A stretch of 6,656 bases of DNA, from the NCBI GenBank assembly GCA_036489905.1, contig DASXEX010000056.1:1-6656 (forward strand). Reading direction: 5' to 3'. The stretch comes from JAICLK01 sp036489905 (GTDB taxonomy: Bacteria; Patescibacteriota; Saccharimonadia; Saccharimonadales; UBA4665). The number at the start of each line of letters is the position of its first letter. Positions within the stretch are counted from its first letter, which is position 1. A program made the translations under genes and the position numbers. This document shows positions 1 through 5,468 of the stretch, one piece after another. A model generated the notes under the pieces. That model ran no database searches, was not told where the DNA came from, and saw only the letters and a list, made by a program, of their open reading frames with translations.

Positions 1-1
1 T

Positions 2-127
2 ACAGGAAGCTATGCCCTCAAACAGCATCCAACTGACGAACAGATGGCTTCCATACACCTTAAGTCACATAAGTTCCACCCGGAATGGAACTACTCAATC
101 TACCCGCAGAGTGCTGGGGTTATTTAG
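2..127 (+). CDS. C-terminal end of an ISAzo13-like transposase (5' end outside window)
   Basis: An open frame enters from the left edge and stops at TAG 125-127, leaving 41 residues. The segment carries a GSY element, DEQM, and the closing motif FHPEWNYSIYPQ. From memory, ISAzo13-family (Rhodopirellula-type DDE) transposases end with a glycine-serine-tyrosine stretch, a DEQM-like helix and an FHGEWNYTI-P motif, so this is most likely the tail of such an enzyme, which cuts and joins the ends of its own element. The catalytic DDE residues would lie outside the window, so whether the gene is intact cannot be judged. Its end overlaps the broken IS30 fragment on the other strand, which places the element's right end close after position 127. 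The family call rests on a short motif only. Confidence 0.6.
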   Translation, partial: TGSYALKQHPTDEQMASIHLKSHKFHPEWNYSIYPQSAGVI

Positions 128-373
128 GGGGAGCTCCTTAGTCGGTAGCTTGCGATGATGCTGGTTGGCGGCCGAGCGTTTAGCCCGTAACGCCAGTTTT
201 GCTTCCCGCGCATGGTAGCCAGCAGGATTACTGGCAGGATAACGGCGGAGTTCACGACTAATGGTCGTATGATGGACTCCTACAATGCGGGCTGTCGCCC
301 GCATGCTGAGCCCTGCACGCCTGAGCGCCCCTAGTTCGTTACGTTGGTATTTAGTAAGCTGGTGGTAGGACAT
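95..373 (-). pseudogene. IS30-family transposase, N-terminal fragment
   Basis: The frame starts at ATG 371-373 with a good Shine-Dalgarno AAGGAG (381-386, minus strand) 7 bases upstream. Residues 1-75 look like the N-terminus of an IS30 transposase: the opening YHQLT..QR, then a helix-turn-helix (about residues 20-45) with the core HHTTISRELRR, then the basic stretch AKRSA that precedes the catalytic domain. IS30 enzymes are normally about 300-400 aa and carry a DDE catalytic domain. Here the family pattern stops at about residue 76 (position 146), and the last 16 residues are readthrough into the end of the neighbouring ISAzo13-like element before a stop at 95-97. The piece can therefore encode at most the DNA-binding part and no catalysis. 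If expressed it could only bind IS30 ends. Confidence 0.8.
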
Positions 374-421
374 CGCTTCTCTCCTTGTAGTTAGTTATTG
401 GTAGGAAATAACTAGTCTACA
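128..421 (-). mobile_element. IS30-family insertion sequence remnant
   Basis: The transposase fragment sets the orientation, with the element's left end to the right. Read on the minus strand, the sequence from 421 begins TGTAGA, the same six bases that open the terminal repeat of E. coli IS30 (from memory). This makes 421 the likely outer end. The flank is the perfect 8-bp palindrome GGTGCACC (422-429), which fits the known preference of IS30 elements for symmetric targets. The other end is lost at the junction with the ISAzo13-like element, somewhere in 127-148. A second perfect palindrome, GGAGCTCC, sits at 130-137 in the junction. The exact boundaries are inferred. Confidence 0.5.
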
Positions 422-484
422 GGTGCACCGGCGGTGTCCTTATTGGTTATGGTGCGATTCGGGGTGGATTGGAGAAGTGCATGA

Positions 485-513
485 TTGACAAGTTACAGTT
501 CCGTGGGTACAAT
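485..513 (+). promoter_or_regulatory. mazEF promoter
   Basis: A perfect -35 TTGACA (485-490) is separated by exactly 17 bp from a near-consensus -10 TACAAT (508-513). Transcription should start near 519-521. That puts the first mRNA base 2-4 bases before the mazE ATG at 523, so the message would be essentially leaderless. This also rules out the in-frame ATGs at 469 and 481 as starts for transcripts from this promoter. Confidence 0.75.
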
Positions 514-520
514 GTACCCA
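504..520. promoter_or_regulatory. palindromic operator over the mazEF -10 box
   Basis: TGGGTACAATGTACCCA is a perfect inverted repeat with 7-bp arms and a 3-bp centre. It covers the whole -10 box and the predicted transcription start. MazE-type antitoxins are known to repress their own operon by binding palindromes at the promoter, so this is the natural autoregulatory operator. The symmetry is seen directly; binding by this MazE is inferred. Confidence 0.6.
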
Positions 521-522
521 TT

Positions 523-813
523 ATGGCGACTATCACTACAAAACTGGTTAAGGACGGAAACAGCATGGCAGTGCGGCTGTCCAAGCCCGTGTTGGCTATG
601 AGCGGCCTCCAGGGGGCGATTATTCTAGAAGTTAAGCAGGGACAGATCATCCTGAGCGCCCCTTCGGCTGACCAACAGGTTGGTAAGCCGCGTGAAGGGT
701 GGGAAGAACAAATTAAGCGCGTGCTAGCCGAAGAGCCCAAGGCTCTGGACTATGACGAAGAAGTTGATGACTGGGATGCGACCGCTGCCGATGGCCTCGA
801 CGAAGAACATTAA
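523..813 (+). CDS. mazE: MazE-type antitoxin (AbrB-fold)
   Basis: The protein is 96 aa. The N-terminal half (residues 1-46) is a swapped-hairpin AbrB/MazE DNA-binding domain: VKDGNSMAVRLSK (about 9-21) matches the family's K-x-GNS-x-AVR-I/L-PK core, followed by beta strands around ILEVKQGQIIL. After PREGW (56-60) comes a charged, very acidic tail (about 69-96). In this family such a tail wraps around the toxin dimer and blocks its RNA-binding face. The start at 523 is chosen because it gives the family N-terminus and coincides with the predicted transcription start. There is no Shine-Dalgarno, as expected for a leaderless message. The gene overlaps mazF by 23 bp, so the two are co-transcribed and probably translationally coupled. 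The pair is oriented head-on to the fork that would leave the adjacent origin. Confidence 0.85.
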   Translation: MATITTKLVKDGNSMAVRLSKPVLAMSGLQGAIILEVKQGQIILSAPSADQQVGKPREGWEEQIKRVLAEEPKALDYDEEVDDWDATAADGLDEEH

Positions 814-1123
814 GCGATTCGAGATTTATTGGGCGAAGCTCGACCCGACCGTGGGGAATGAAATACAAAAGATCCGTCCTTGCGTCGTGGTATCGCCGGA
901 TGCAATGAACAAGGTTTTGGGAACTGTCATAGTCATCCCGCTAACCAGTACGATTATAGATTGGCCATTCAGGTTTGCCATTGGCTCGGCTCATCACAAA
1001 TCATCGGTCGCTTGTGATCATGTGCGTTCCGTTTCGAAAGAGCGACTTGGGCGCAAAATCGGCACTCTGACCACCCATGAACAGCGTATAGTTTTAGAAA
1101 TGCTGCGTAATATCTTTAGCTAG
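791..1123 (+). CDS. mazF: MazF-type mRNA endoribonuclease toxin
   Basis: The protein is 110 aa, the usual MazF length. MazF enzymes cut single-stranded RNA at short sequence motifs and halt growth unless bound by MazE. Family landmarks are present: EIYWAKLDPTVGNEI (11-25), IRPCVVVSPD (28-37), VIPLTS (48-53), PFRF, then the strand with CDHVRSVSKERL and the closing helix. With this start the catalytic pair falls at R29 and T52, the same numbers as in E. coli MazF. The start lies inside mazE (23-bp overlap) without a clear ribosome site, so coupling to mazE is likely. In-frame upstream ATGs at 752, 767 and 776 are possible but would add residues the family lacks. The toxin looks intact. Its cleavage motif cannot be read from sequence. 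No terminator separates it from recF, 13 bp away on the other strand. Confidence 0.88.
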   Translation: MASTKNIKRFEIYWAKLDPTVGNEIQKIRPCVVVSPDAMNKVLGTVIVIPLTSTIIDWPFRFAIGSAHHKSSVACDHVRSVSKERLGRKIGTLTTHEQRIVLEMLRNIFS

Positions 1124-1136
1124 TGGAAGTTATCTA

Positions 1137-2192
1137 TCACCCCAGCGGTATAATGTTGCACGATTCGGTGAAGTGTTTGAGCACCACGTCGGCGTCGGTG
1201 GTGGTGATGAAGGTTTGGTAGTTTTTCAGGTACGCGGTGAGGGCGTGGCGGCGCTTGCCGTCAAGCTCGCTGAAAACGTCGTCGAGCAGGAGCAGCGGTG
1301 TTTCGTCGCGGGCTTTTTCAAGCAATTGTAGTTCAATTATTTTTAGTGTCAGGATAAGGCTGCGGGTTTCGCCGCGCGAGGCCGTTTCTTCGGCCGCCCG
1401 ATCATTCAAAATTATTTGCACGTCGTCGCGGTGCGGCCCTGTGTTGGTGAAGCCGAGTATGCAATCGCGCTCCAAATTTGTTTCCAAGTTACGCAGCAAA
1501 CTTGTCTCGTACTGCACGCTTGTGCAATTTGACTGATACTCAATCTGCACGTTCGCGGTGGCATTCGACAAACCTCGGTATGTTTCACTGACCAACTTGT
1601 TAATTCCTTCAACAAGCTTGAGCCGCTCGCCGGCAATGCGGCCACCCAGCTCGCTCAAGCGCAAATTCCACACAAACACTTGCGGCTTGGCAGTGGTAAA
1701 ACCCTTTTTGAGCAAGGCGTTGCGTTGCGCCAGCACGCGGCGGTAGGCGCGGCGCGTCGCGCCAAAGCCGGGCGTGGTTTGCTCGCTCAAATCGTCCAGA
1801 AAGTTACGACGCAACTCGGGCGGGCCGGTGAGCAAGGACAAATGGTTCGGTTCAAACAACACGGCCGGAATCGTCTTTTGCAAACTCAAGCGCTGAAAAA
1901 TTTGGTCGTTAATTTCAAATGTTTTTTTGGTGGCCGCGTTTTGTTTCTCCAGTTTCACGACACGCGCGGCGCCGCGTGCATGCGTTTCCAGCCGCGCCCA
2001 CGGCTTTTCAAACTGTATAAGTTCGGCATCCTTTGCCCGAAACGAGCCGCCGCGCGTAGCGACCAGCACCGACTCCAGCAGGTTAGTCTTGCCGCTCGCG
2101 TTCGGCCCTACGATAATATTTACGCCCGGGCCAAACTCGAACGACTCATCCGTGTACGAACGAAAATTTTGCAGCCGAATACTATCAAGCAT
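1137..2192 (-). CDS. recF: DNA replication and repair protein RecF
   Basis: The protein is 351 aa, near the usual 350-380. RecF is an SMC/ABC-like ATPase that binds gapped DNA at stalled forks and, with RecO and RecR, loads RecA. Visible motifs are the opening IRLQNFRSY; Walker A GPNASGKT (29-36); the family block FEPNHLSLLTGPPELRRNFLD (113-133, here with PN where many homologues have P-D); TGPHRDD (251-257); an ABC signature reading SRGETR (272-277), where the common form is SQGQ-R; and Walker B with D-loop, LLLLDDVFSELD (300-311). It starts at ATG 2190-2192, 31 bp after dnaN, with only a weak ribosome site, so it is probably read from the dnaA-dnaN transcript. It converges on mazF with 13 bp between stop codons. 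Confidence 0.95.
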   Translation of the reverse strand: MLDSIRLQNFRSYTDESFEFGPGVNIIVGPNASGKTNLLESVLVATRGGSFRAKDAELIQFEKPWARLETHARGAARVVKLEKQNAATKKTFEINDQIFQRLSLQKTIPAVLFEPNHLSLLTGPPELRRNFLDDLSEQTTPGFGATRRAYRRVLAQRNALLKKGFTTAKPQVFVWNLRLSELGGRIAGERLKLVEGINKLVSETYRGLSNATANVQIEYQSNCTSVQYETSLLRNLETNLERDCILGFTNTGPHRDDVQIILNDRAAEETASRGETRSLILTLKIIELQLLEKARDETPLLLLDDVFSELDGKRRHALTAYLKNYQTFITTTDADVVLKHFTESCNIIPLG

Positions 2193-2223
2193 TACTGCTT
2201 CATTTTAACAGGGAAACGAGTTT

Positions 2224-3315
2224 TTAACTCTTCAACGGCATAATGATGTGGGCGTAGTCGTCGCTAGCCGGATCTTTTAGCAGCGTTGGCTCGAGTTTGC
2301 CGTTGAAGCAGAAACTGACATCTTCGCCAGCGAAAGCGTGAAGCGCGTCGAGTAGGTAGCGCGAGTTAAGTGTAATTTCTCCGCTGCCCGCGATTTTTCC
2401 CCCGGCCGATGCCGTGTTCTCGCCCAGTTGCGAGGCGATGGAATGGATGCTCAAGCTTTGCGACTTTTCGTCAACTTTGATGGTCACGCTGCCGGCGCTT
2501 TCGCGGGCAAACAGGCTGGAGACTTTGGTGACGTTGAGCAGGTCGGCGCGCTTGACTGTCGTCTCGACCTCGAATTTTTGCGGGATGAGCTTGCGGTAGT
2601 CGGGATATTTGCCGTCGATGAGCCGCGCCACCAAATCCACGTCACCGACTTGGAAAAGCACCTGCTGGTCGTCGTGCGTCACCTTCACGTCTTCGTCGTA
2701 ATCGCTGACGATGCGGAGCAAATCTTGCATCGCGCTCACCGGCACGAGCAGCTGCACGTTCTGCTTGTTGGCGCCGAGGTTTTTCTCGGCCAAACGGTAG
2801 CTGTCGGTGGCGGCCATATATAATTTGCCGTCAATAGTTTGCATGAGCACGCCGGTGAGCACCGGCCGCGATTCATCGGTCGAGGCCGCCATAGCCACTT
2901 GCTGCAAACTCTTTTTGAGCACGGAACCCACAATTGTCCACGAAGTGCCGCTCTCAATCGCCGGCATCACCGGAAAATCATCGGCCGCAATGCCGTTCAC
3001 TACGGACTTGTACTGGTCGGTGGTGATGTGTAGTTTATTTTCATCAAGTTCCAGGTCAATCACGCCCGCCGGCAGGCTGCTCACAAAATCCTGCATCAGC
3101 CGCGCCGGCACCGTCACCGAACCCTCTTCGCCAACTTTCGCGCCAATGTAATGCGTGATGGCAATGTCGAGGTTGGTTGCCGCTACACTTAAGCGGTTGT
3201 TGACCGTCTTCACTAAAATGTTCGCCAGAATGGGCAGCGCATTGCGCGAATTCGCCACTCGCGCCACGGTGCCGAGCGCGCGATTTAAGTTTTCCTGGGT
3301 GACTTGCAGCTTCAT
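2224..3315 (-). CDS. dnaN: DNA polymerase III beta subunit (sliding clamp)
   Basis: The protein is 363 aa, the normal length for the bacterial clamp. Two copies form a ring around DNA that tethers the replicative polymerase and recruits other factors. It has the standard three-fold repeat of about 120 residues. Landmarks are the start MKLQVTQENLNRAL, LPILANILV (27-35), NLDIAI, the domain 2 segment ending ATDSYRLA, the domain 3 LLDALHAF, and the C-terminus YAHIIMPLKS, matching the conserved Y-x-x-x-IMP-x ending that lines the partner-binding pocket. A clear ribosome site AGGAG (3324-3328, minus strand) lies 8 bases before the ATG. A TATACT box at 3333-3338 (minus strand) could be its own -10, but I see no good -35. 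It sits 257 bp after dnaA and 31 bp before recF. Confidence 0.97.
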   Translation of the reverse strand: MKLQVTQENLNRALGTVARVANSRNALPILANILVKTVNNRLSVAATNLDIAITHYIGAKVGEEGSVTVPARLMQDFVSSLPAGVIDLELDENKLHITTDQYKSVVNGIAADDFPVMPAIESGTSWTIVGSVLKKSLQQVAMAASTDESRPVLTGVLMQTIDGKLYMAATDSYRLAEKNLGANKQNVQLLVPVSAMQDLLRIVSDYDEDVKVTHDDQQVLFQVGDVDLVARLIDGKYPDYRKLIPQKFEVETTVKRADLLNVTKVSSLFARESAGSVTIKVDEKSQSLSIHSIASQLGENTASAGGKIAGSGEITLNSRYLLDALHAFAGEDVSFCFNGKLEPTLLKDPASDDYAHIIMPLKS

Positions 3316-3462
3316 GACTTATGCTCCTAACTAGTATAAGAATACTCTTTATTTAACTTATTGTTCTTATTATTAGGGCTGTGGAAGTTGGGTATAAAAG
3401 TTGTTCAAACAGATAGTATGGCGTTAGGATTGCGGTGCAAAACCGTGCGCACAACTTGTTCG

Positions 3463-3480
3463 AAACTTTAGGGAAAGTTT
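3463..3480. repeat. inverted repeat between the two direct-repeat units
   Basis: AAACTTT and AAAGTTT form a perfect 7-bp inverted repeat around a 4-base centre, AGGG. On the dnaA-dnaN mRNA it would be a weak AT-rich hairpin and no U-tract follows it, so it is unlikely to be a terminator. It may be a protein site or part of a larger fold. Confidence 0.5.
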
Positions 3481-3481
3481 G

Positions 3482-3510
3482 CCGGCGCAGAGTAAAACTA
3501 TTTGCGCTGG
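3482..3510. repeat. GC-rich stem-loop in the dnaA-dnaN spacer
   Basis: CCGGCGCA (3482-3489) and TGCGCTGG (3503-3510) pair over 8 positions with one G-T wobble around a 13-base AT-rich loop. This is the strongest hairpin in the spacer. No T-run follows on either strand, so it does not look like a terminator. On the minus strand it would sit in the leader between the dnaA and dnaN reading frames, and could slow decay or separate the two messages. Confidence 0.5.
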
Positions 3511-3570
3511 TGCAAAACAGGTCGTTCAACTTGTCGCATGTCGACAGCTTGCCCACATGTTTTTCGCTGG

Positions 3571-3579
3571 TTTTACACA
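3571..3579 (+). promoter_or_regulatory. DnaA-box-like site at the dnaA stop codon
   Basis: TTTTACACA matches the DnaA box TTATNCACA at all but one position. A poorer site, TTGCCCACA (two mismatches), is at 3549-3557. Such near matches can occur by chance; they matter only because the neighbouring spacer has other ordered repeats. Confidence 0.3.
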
Positions 3580-4955
3580 TACAAACGCTCCCGGATTTCC
3601 TTGATAGCATCACGTATGTTGGTGTCGAGGCGCGATTCCTTTTCAATTTTTTCGACTGAGTGGATGGCGGTGGTGTGGTCTTTGCGGCCGAGCTCGCGGG
3701 CTATTTTCGGGAAGCTTAGGTGCAGCTCGCTGCGCAACAGGTACATTGCAACTTGCCGGGGAACTACAATGTCTTTGTCGCGCTTCGGGCCAATTATTTC
3801 TTCAATGGAAATCTGGAAATGCCGGGCGGTGCGTTCGATAATCTGCTTGGTACTCAGATGCCGCGGCCGCGTTTTGGCAGTGCCGAGCAGGCCGGTGGCG
3901 GTTATAATATCGGGGGTTAAGTTCCGCATTTCGCAAAATGCCAGCAGCTGGTTGAGCGCGCCCTCCAGTTCACGGATGTTGGTCTGTACCAAATTGGCGA
4001 GATATTCGACGACGTCCGCCGGCAAGTGGATTTCGTGCTGACCAGCCTTGGTTTGGATAATCGCGCAACGCGTCTCGAAGTCCGGATTTTGCATGTCGAT
4101 AGTCATACCCCAAGCGAAGCGGCTGCGCAGACGCTCTTCGAGCGTCGGAATCTCGCTCGGCGGCTTGTCACTGCTGATAATAATCTGTTTGTTGGCTTGA
4201 TGCAGCGCGTTAAACGTATGGAAAAATTCCTCCTGCACTTTTTCCTTACCGGCGATGAATTGCATATCATCGACGATTAGAACATCGGCGCCGCGGTAGT
4301 GTTTGGCAAAGTCGGTCGTCTTTTTGAATCGCAGCGCATCGACAAATTCCTGAACGAACTGCTCGCTTGAGGCATACACGACCCGCGCCCGCGCCTTCTT
4401 GGCCAGCACTGCGTTGCCGGCGGCCTGGATAAGGTGCGTCTTGCCAATGCCGACGCCGCCGTATAGAAACAGCGGATTGTACCTGGTGCCAATATCGGCC
4501 GCGACAGCTTGGCACGCCGCATAGGCGAGCTCGTTGCTCGAGCCAACCACGAAATTTTCGAACGTGTAGCGCTCATTCAAGCCCTGCCGATAGTTGTGGG
4601 TGAGGGAATTGCTGCTCCGTTGTTGCACGATCAGGCGAGGTGCGACTGCCGGCGCAAAAACCGTGCGAGTTTCCGGCTCCACGTCCGGAACTACCAGTTG
4701 TTGCACTATCTGGGAAATTTTATAGTCGATCCGTCCCGGCTCCACGCCATTTTTTTTGAGTGTCTTCAATATAAGATCGGTGTATTTGCTCTCGAGCTGA
4801 TGCTTTATAAAGACGTTCGGCACGCCGACCACGACCGACTCGTCCGTGTGCTGCAAGAGTTGGGTTTTTTTGAACCATGTGACGAAATTCCCACGTGAAA
4901 CAGAGAGTTCTATCTCACCCAGTACGGCTTGCCATAAGCCACTGTCACGTTGCAT
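3573..4955 (-). CDS. dnaA: chromosomal replication initiator DnaA
   Basis: The protein is 460 aa and full length. DnaA binds 9-bp boxes at oriC, forms an ATP-dependent filament, melts the origin and recruits the helicase. Domain I (1-75) opens with LWQAVLGEIELSVSRGNFVTWF. A variable linker follows to about 128. The AAA+ core begins at YTFENFVVGSSNELAYAA, with Walker A GGVGIGKTH (166-174), Walker B VLIVDD (225-230), sensor 1 IIISSDKPP (258-266), the arginine-finger region LEERLRSRFAWG (272-283) and sensor 2 NIRELEGALN (326-335). Domain IV ends with the DNA-binding signature GRKDHTTAIHS (423-433), where many bacteria have GGRDHTTV-H. The start has a strong GGAGGG (4960-4965) just upstream. The likely promoter in the oriC spacer overlaps a DnaA box, so self-repression is expected. 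Confidence 0.98.
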   Translation of the reverse strand: MQRDSGLWQAVLGEIELSVSRGNFVTWFKKTQLLQHTDESVVVGVPNVFIKHQLESKYTDLILKTLKKNGVEPGRIDYKISQIVQQLVVPDVEPETRTVFAPAVAPRLIVQQRSSNSLTHNYRQGLNERYTFENFVVGSSNELAYAACQAVAADIGTRYNPLFLYGGVGIGKTHLIQAAGNAVLAKKARARVVYASSEQFVQEFVDALRFKKTTDFAKHYRGADVLIVDDMQFIAGKEKVQEEFFHTFNALHQANKQIIISSDKPPSEIPTLEERLRSRFAWGMTIDMQNPDFETRCAIIQTKAGQHEIHLPADVVEYLANLVQTNIRELEGALNQLLAFCEMRNLTPDIITATGLLGTAKTRPRHLSTKQIIERTARHFQISIEEIIGPKRDKDIVVPRQVAMYLLRSELHLSFPKIARELGRKDHTTAIHSVEKIEKESRLDTNIRDAIKEIRERLYV

Positions 4956-4986
4956 GGTTCCCTCCGGCAGCTACGTTAGTATCTAC

Positions 4987-5015
4987 AATATACGGGAAAA
5001 CAAGCGACTTTTCCA
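4987..5015 (-). promoter_or_regulatory. likely dnaA promoter, overlapped by a DnaA box
   Basis: Read on the minus strand, TGGAAA (5010-5015, 4/6 to the -35 consensus) lies 17 bp before TATATT (4987-4992, 5/6 to the -10 consensus). Transcription would start near 4980, giving a leader of about 25 bases that carries the GGAGGG ribosome site. The -35 lies wholly inside the DnaA-box-like site 5009-5017. DnaA bound there would block its own promoter, a known mode of dnaA autoregulation. Confidence 0.45.
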
Positions 5016-5017
5016 CA
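5009..5017 (+). promoter_or_regulatory. DnaA box (one mismatch)
   Basis: TTTTCCACA differs from TTATCCACA only at position 3. It overlaps the -35 of the proposed dnaA promoter. Confidence 0.55.
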
Positions 5018-5059
5018 CCACCAACGAAAAATATTTCAAAATCAACTCCAAGAGTAAAT

Positions 5060-5068
5060 TTATACACA
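5060..5068 (+). promoter_or_regulatory. DnaA box (matches TTATNCACA)
   Basis: TTATACACA is a full match to the relaxed DnaA box and the best site in the window. It borders the AT-rich stretch at about 5027-5063, where a filament could start. Confidence 0.65.
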
Positions 5069-5091
5069 AGCAAAGATGTTCTCTATAAATC

Positions 5092-5100
5092 TGTGGAAAG
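5092..5100 (-). promoter_or_regulatory. DnaA-box-like site (two mismatches)
   Basis: On the minus strand this reads CTTTCCACA, keeping the important TCCACA half. It faces the two plus-strand boxes. Confidence 0.4.
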
Positions 5101-5112
5101 TGTTTGGCGAAC

Positions 5113-5121
5113 AGTGGAAAA
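5113..5121 (-). promoter_or_regulatory. DnaA-box-like site (two mismatches)
   Basis: On the minus strand this reads TTTTCCACT. It lies 21 bp from the previous site, two helical turns, which would put both on the same DNA face. Confidence 0.35.
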
Positions 5122-5154
5122 CTTGTTAGAATTGGTGGGTTAAACATTGTCAAT

Positions 5155-5184
5155 TTCACTAAGTCGGCCCGAGTGAGCTAGAAT
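5155..5184 (+). promoter_or_regulatory. likely rpmH promoter
   Basis: TTCACT (5155-5160) and TAGAAT (5179-5184) are spaced by 18 bp, each 4-5 of 6 to consensus. Transcription would start near 5191, about 20 bases before the rpmH ATG. The -10 is good and the -35 modest. Confidence 0.4.
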
Positions 5185-5211
5185 AGAGTGAACTAAAGTA
5201 AAGAGTCACAA

Positions 5212-5349
5212 ATGCCAAAACGAACCTATCAGCCAAAGAAACGCCACCGCGCACACGAACACGGTTTCATGAAGCGCATGGCCAGCAAAGCCGGCCGCGC
5301 GGTGCTAAACCGCCGCCGGAACAAGGGCCGTGCCAAGCTTTCGGCCTAA
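5212..5349 (+). CDS. rpmH: 50S ribosomal protein L34
   Basis: The protein is 45 aa, the normal length for L34, a very basic protein buried in the 23S rRNA of the large ribosomal subunit. The sequence follows the family closely: MPKRTYQPKKRHR at the start, HGFMKRMASKAGRAVLNRRR in the middle and the ending KGRAKLSA. The ATG at 5212 has only a weak purine-rich stretch (AAAGAG) upstream. It diverges from dnaA across the origin spacer and precedes rnpA, the usual bacterial order, but the gap to rnpA is 159 bp, longer than the short spacing or overlap common in other bacteria. Confidence 0.97.
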   Translation: MPKRTYQPKKRHRAHEHGFMKRMASKAGRAVLNRRRNKGRAKLSA

Positions 5350-5402
5350 GCTAAACTGAACGCCCGCACATGGCACACTTTGCCCGAAACCTTACGCTTC
5401 GA

Positions 5403-5468
5403 TGTTCACGTACTTCAATGTACGCTGCGCTTCGGCGCTCGGTTTTCGAACAAACTGCACTCATGTGC
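5403..5468 (+). other. foldable spacer between rpmH and rnpA
   Basis: The 159-bp gap holds a set of inverted repeats that can form together. An outer stem TGTTC/GAACA (5403-5407 with 5448-5452) encloses two hairpins: CGTAC/GTACG (5409-5413 with 5420-5424) and GCGC/GCGC (5427-5430 with 5435-5438), the latter closed by an exact C(TTCG)G tetraloop. A third hairpin GCAC/GTGC (5457-5460 with 5465-5468) follows. No T-tract is present, so it is not a standard terminator. A TATAAA at 5491-5496 could be a -10 for rnpA, but no -35 is visible. It matches no RNA class I recognise. Confidence 0.4.

Larger units (their letters stand above)
3434..3534 (+). repeat. spaced direct repeat in the dnaA-dnaN spacer
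   Basis: Two 26-bp units, at 3434-3459 and 3509-3534, share GGTGCAAAAC, then 8 variable bases, then CAACTTGT, with identical spacing. Their starts are 75 bp apart, about seven helical turns. The spacer as a whole (3316-3572) holds no convincing gene. It also contains the palindrome GTGCGCAC (3445-3452) and two inverted repeats listed separately. Constant blocks with variable centres suggest two sites for one binding protein, or two copies of an RNA motif. Function unknown. Confidence 0.6.
4956..5211. other. probable replication origin (oriC), dnaA-rpmH spacer
   Basis: This 256-bp spacer separates divergent dnaA and rpmH, a classic bacterial origin position. It contains four DnaA-box-like sites: two read on the plus strand (5009-5017, 5060-5068) and two on the minus strand (5092-5100, 5113-5121), so the two pairs face each other. 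An AT-rich stretch at about 5027-5063, including the palindrome AAATATTT, is the natural candidate for first melting. I could not find a convincing run of DnaA-trio (TAG) repeats. Genes on both sides are transcribed away from it, except mazEF. Cumulative GC skew, which should change sign here, was not computed. Confidence 0.75.

Noticed and set aside
469..522. Earlier mazE starts at 469 or 481
   Set aside because: Both lie upstream of or inside the -35 box of the predicted promoter, and add residues absent from MazE proteins.
447..740. 97-codon frame on the minus strand
   Set aside because: It is antisense to mazE and its promoter, which are strongly supported. No family pattern.
1680..2243. 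187-codon open frame on the plus strand
   Set aside because: It lies fully antisense to recF and into the dnaN end, has no recognisable motif and is arginine-rich as expected from mirror-strand reading of a GC-rich gene. recF is certain.
3434..3534. CRISPR-like array
   Set aside because: There are only two imperfect units without regular spacers and no cas genes nearby.
3353..3646. 97-codon minus-strand frame and 74-codon plus-strand frame over the dnaA-dnaN spacer
   Set aside because: Both overlap the end of dnaA in other frames, show no conserved pattern, and run across the repeats. More likely chance openings in noncoding DNA.
3502..4041. 179-codon plus-strand frame antisense to dnaA
   Set aside because: Mirror of the dnaA 3' half; no motif.
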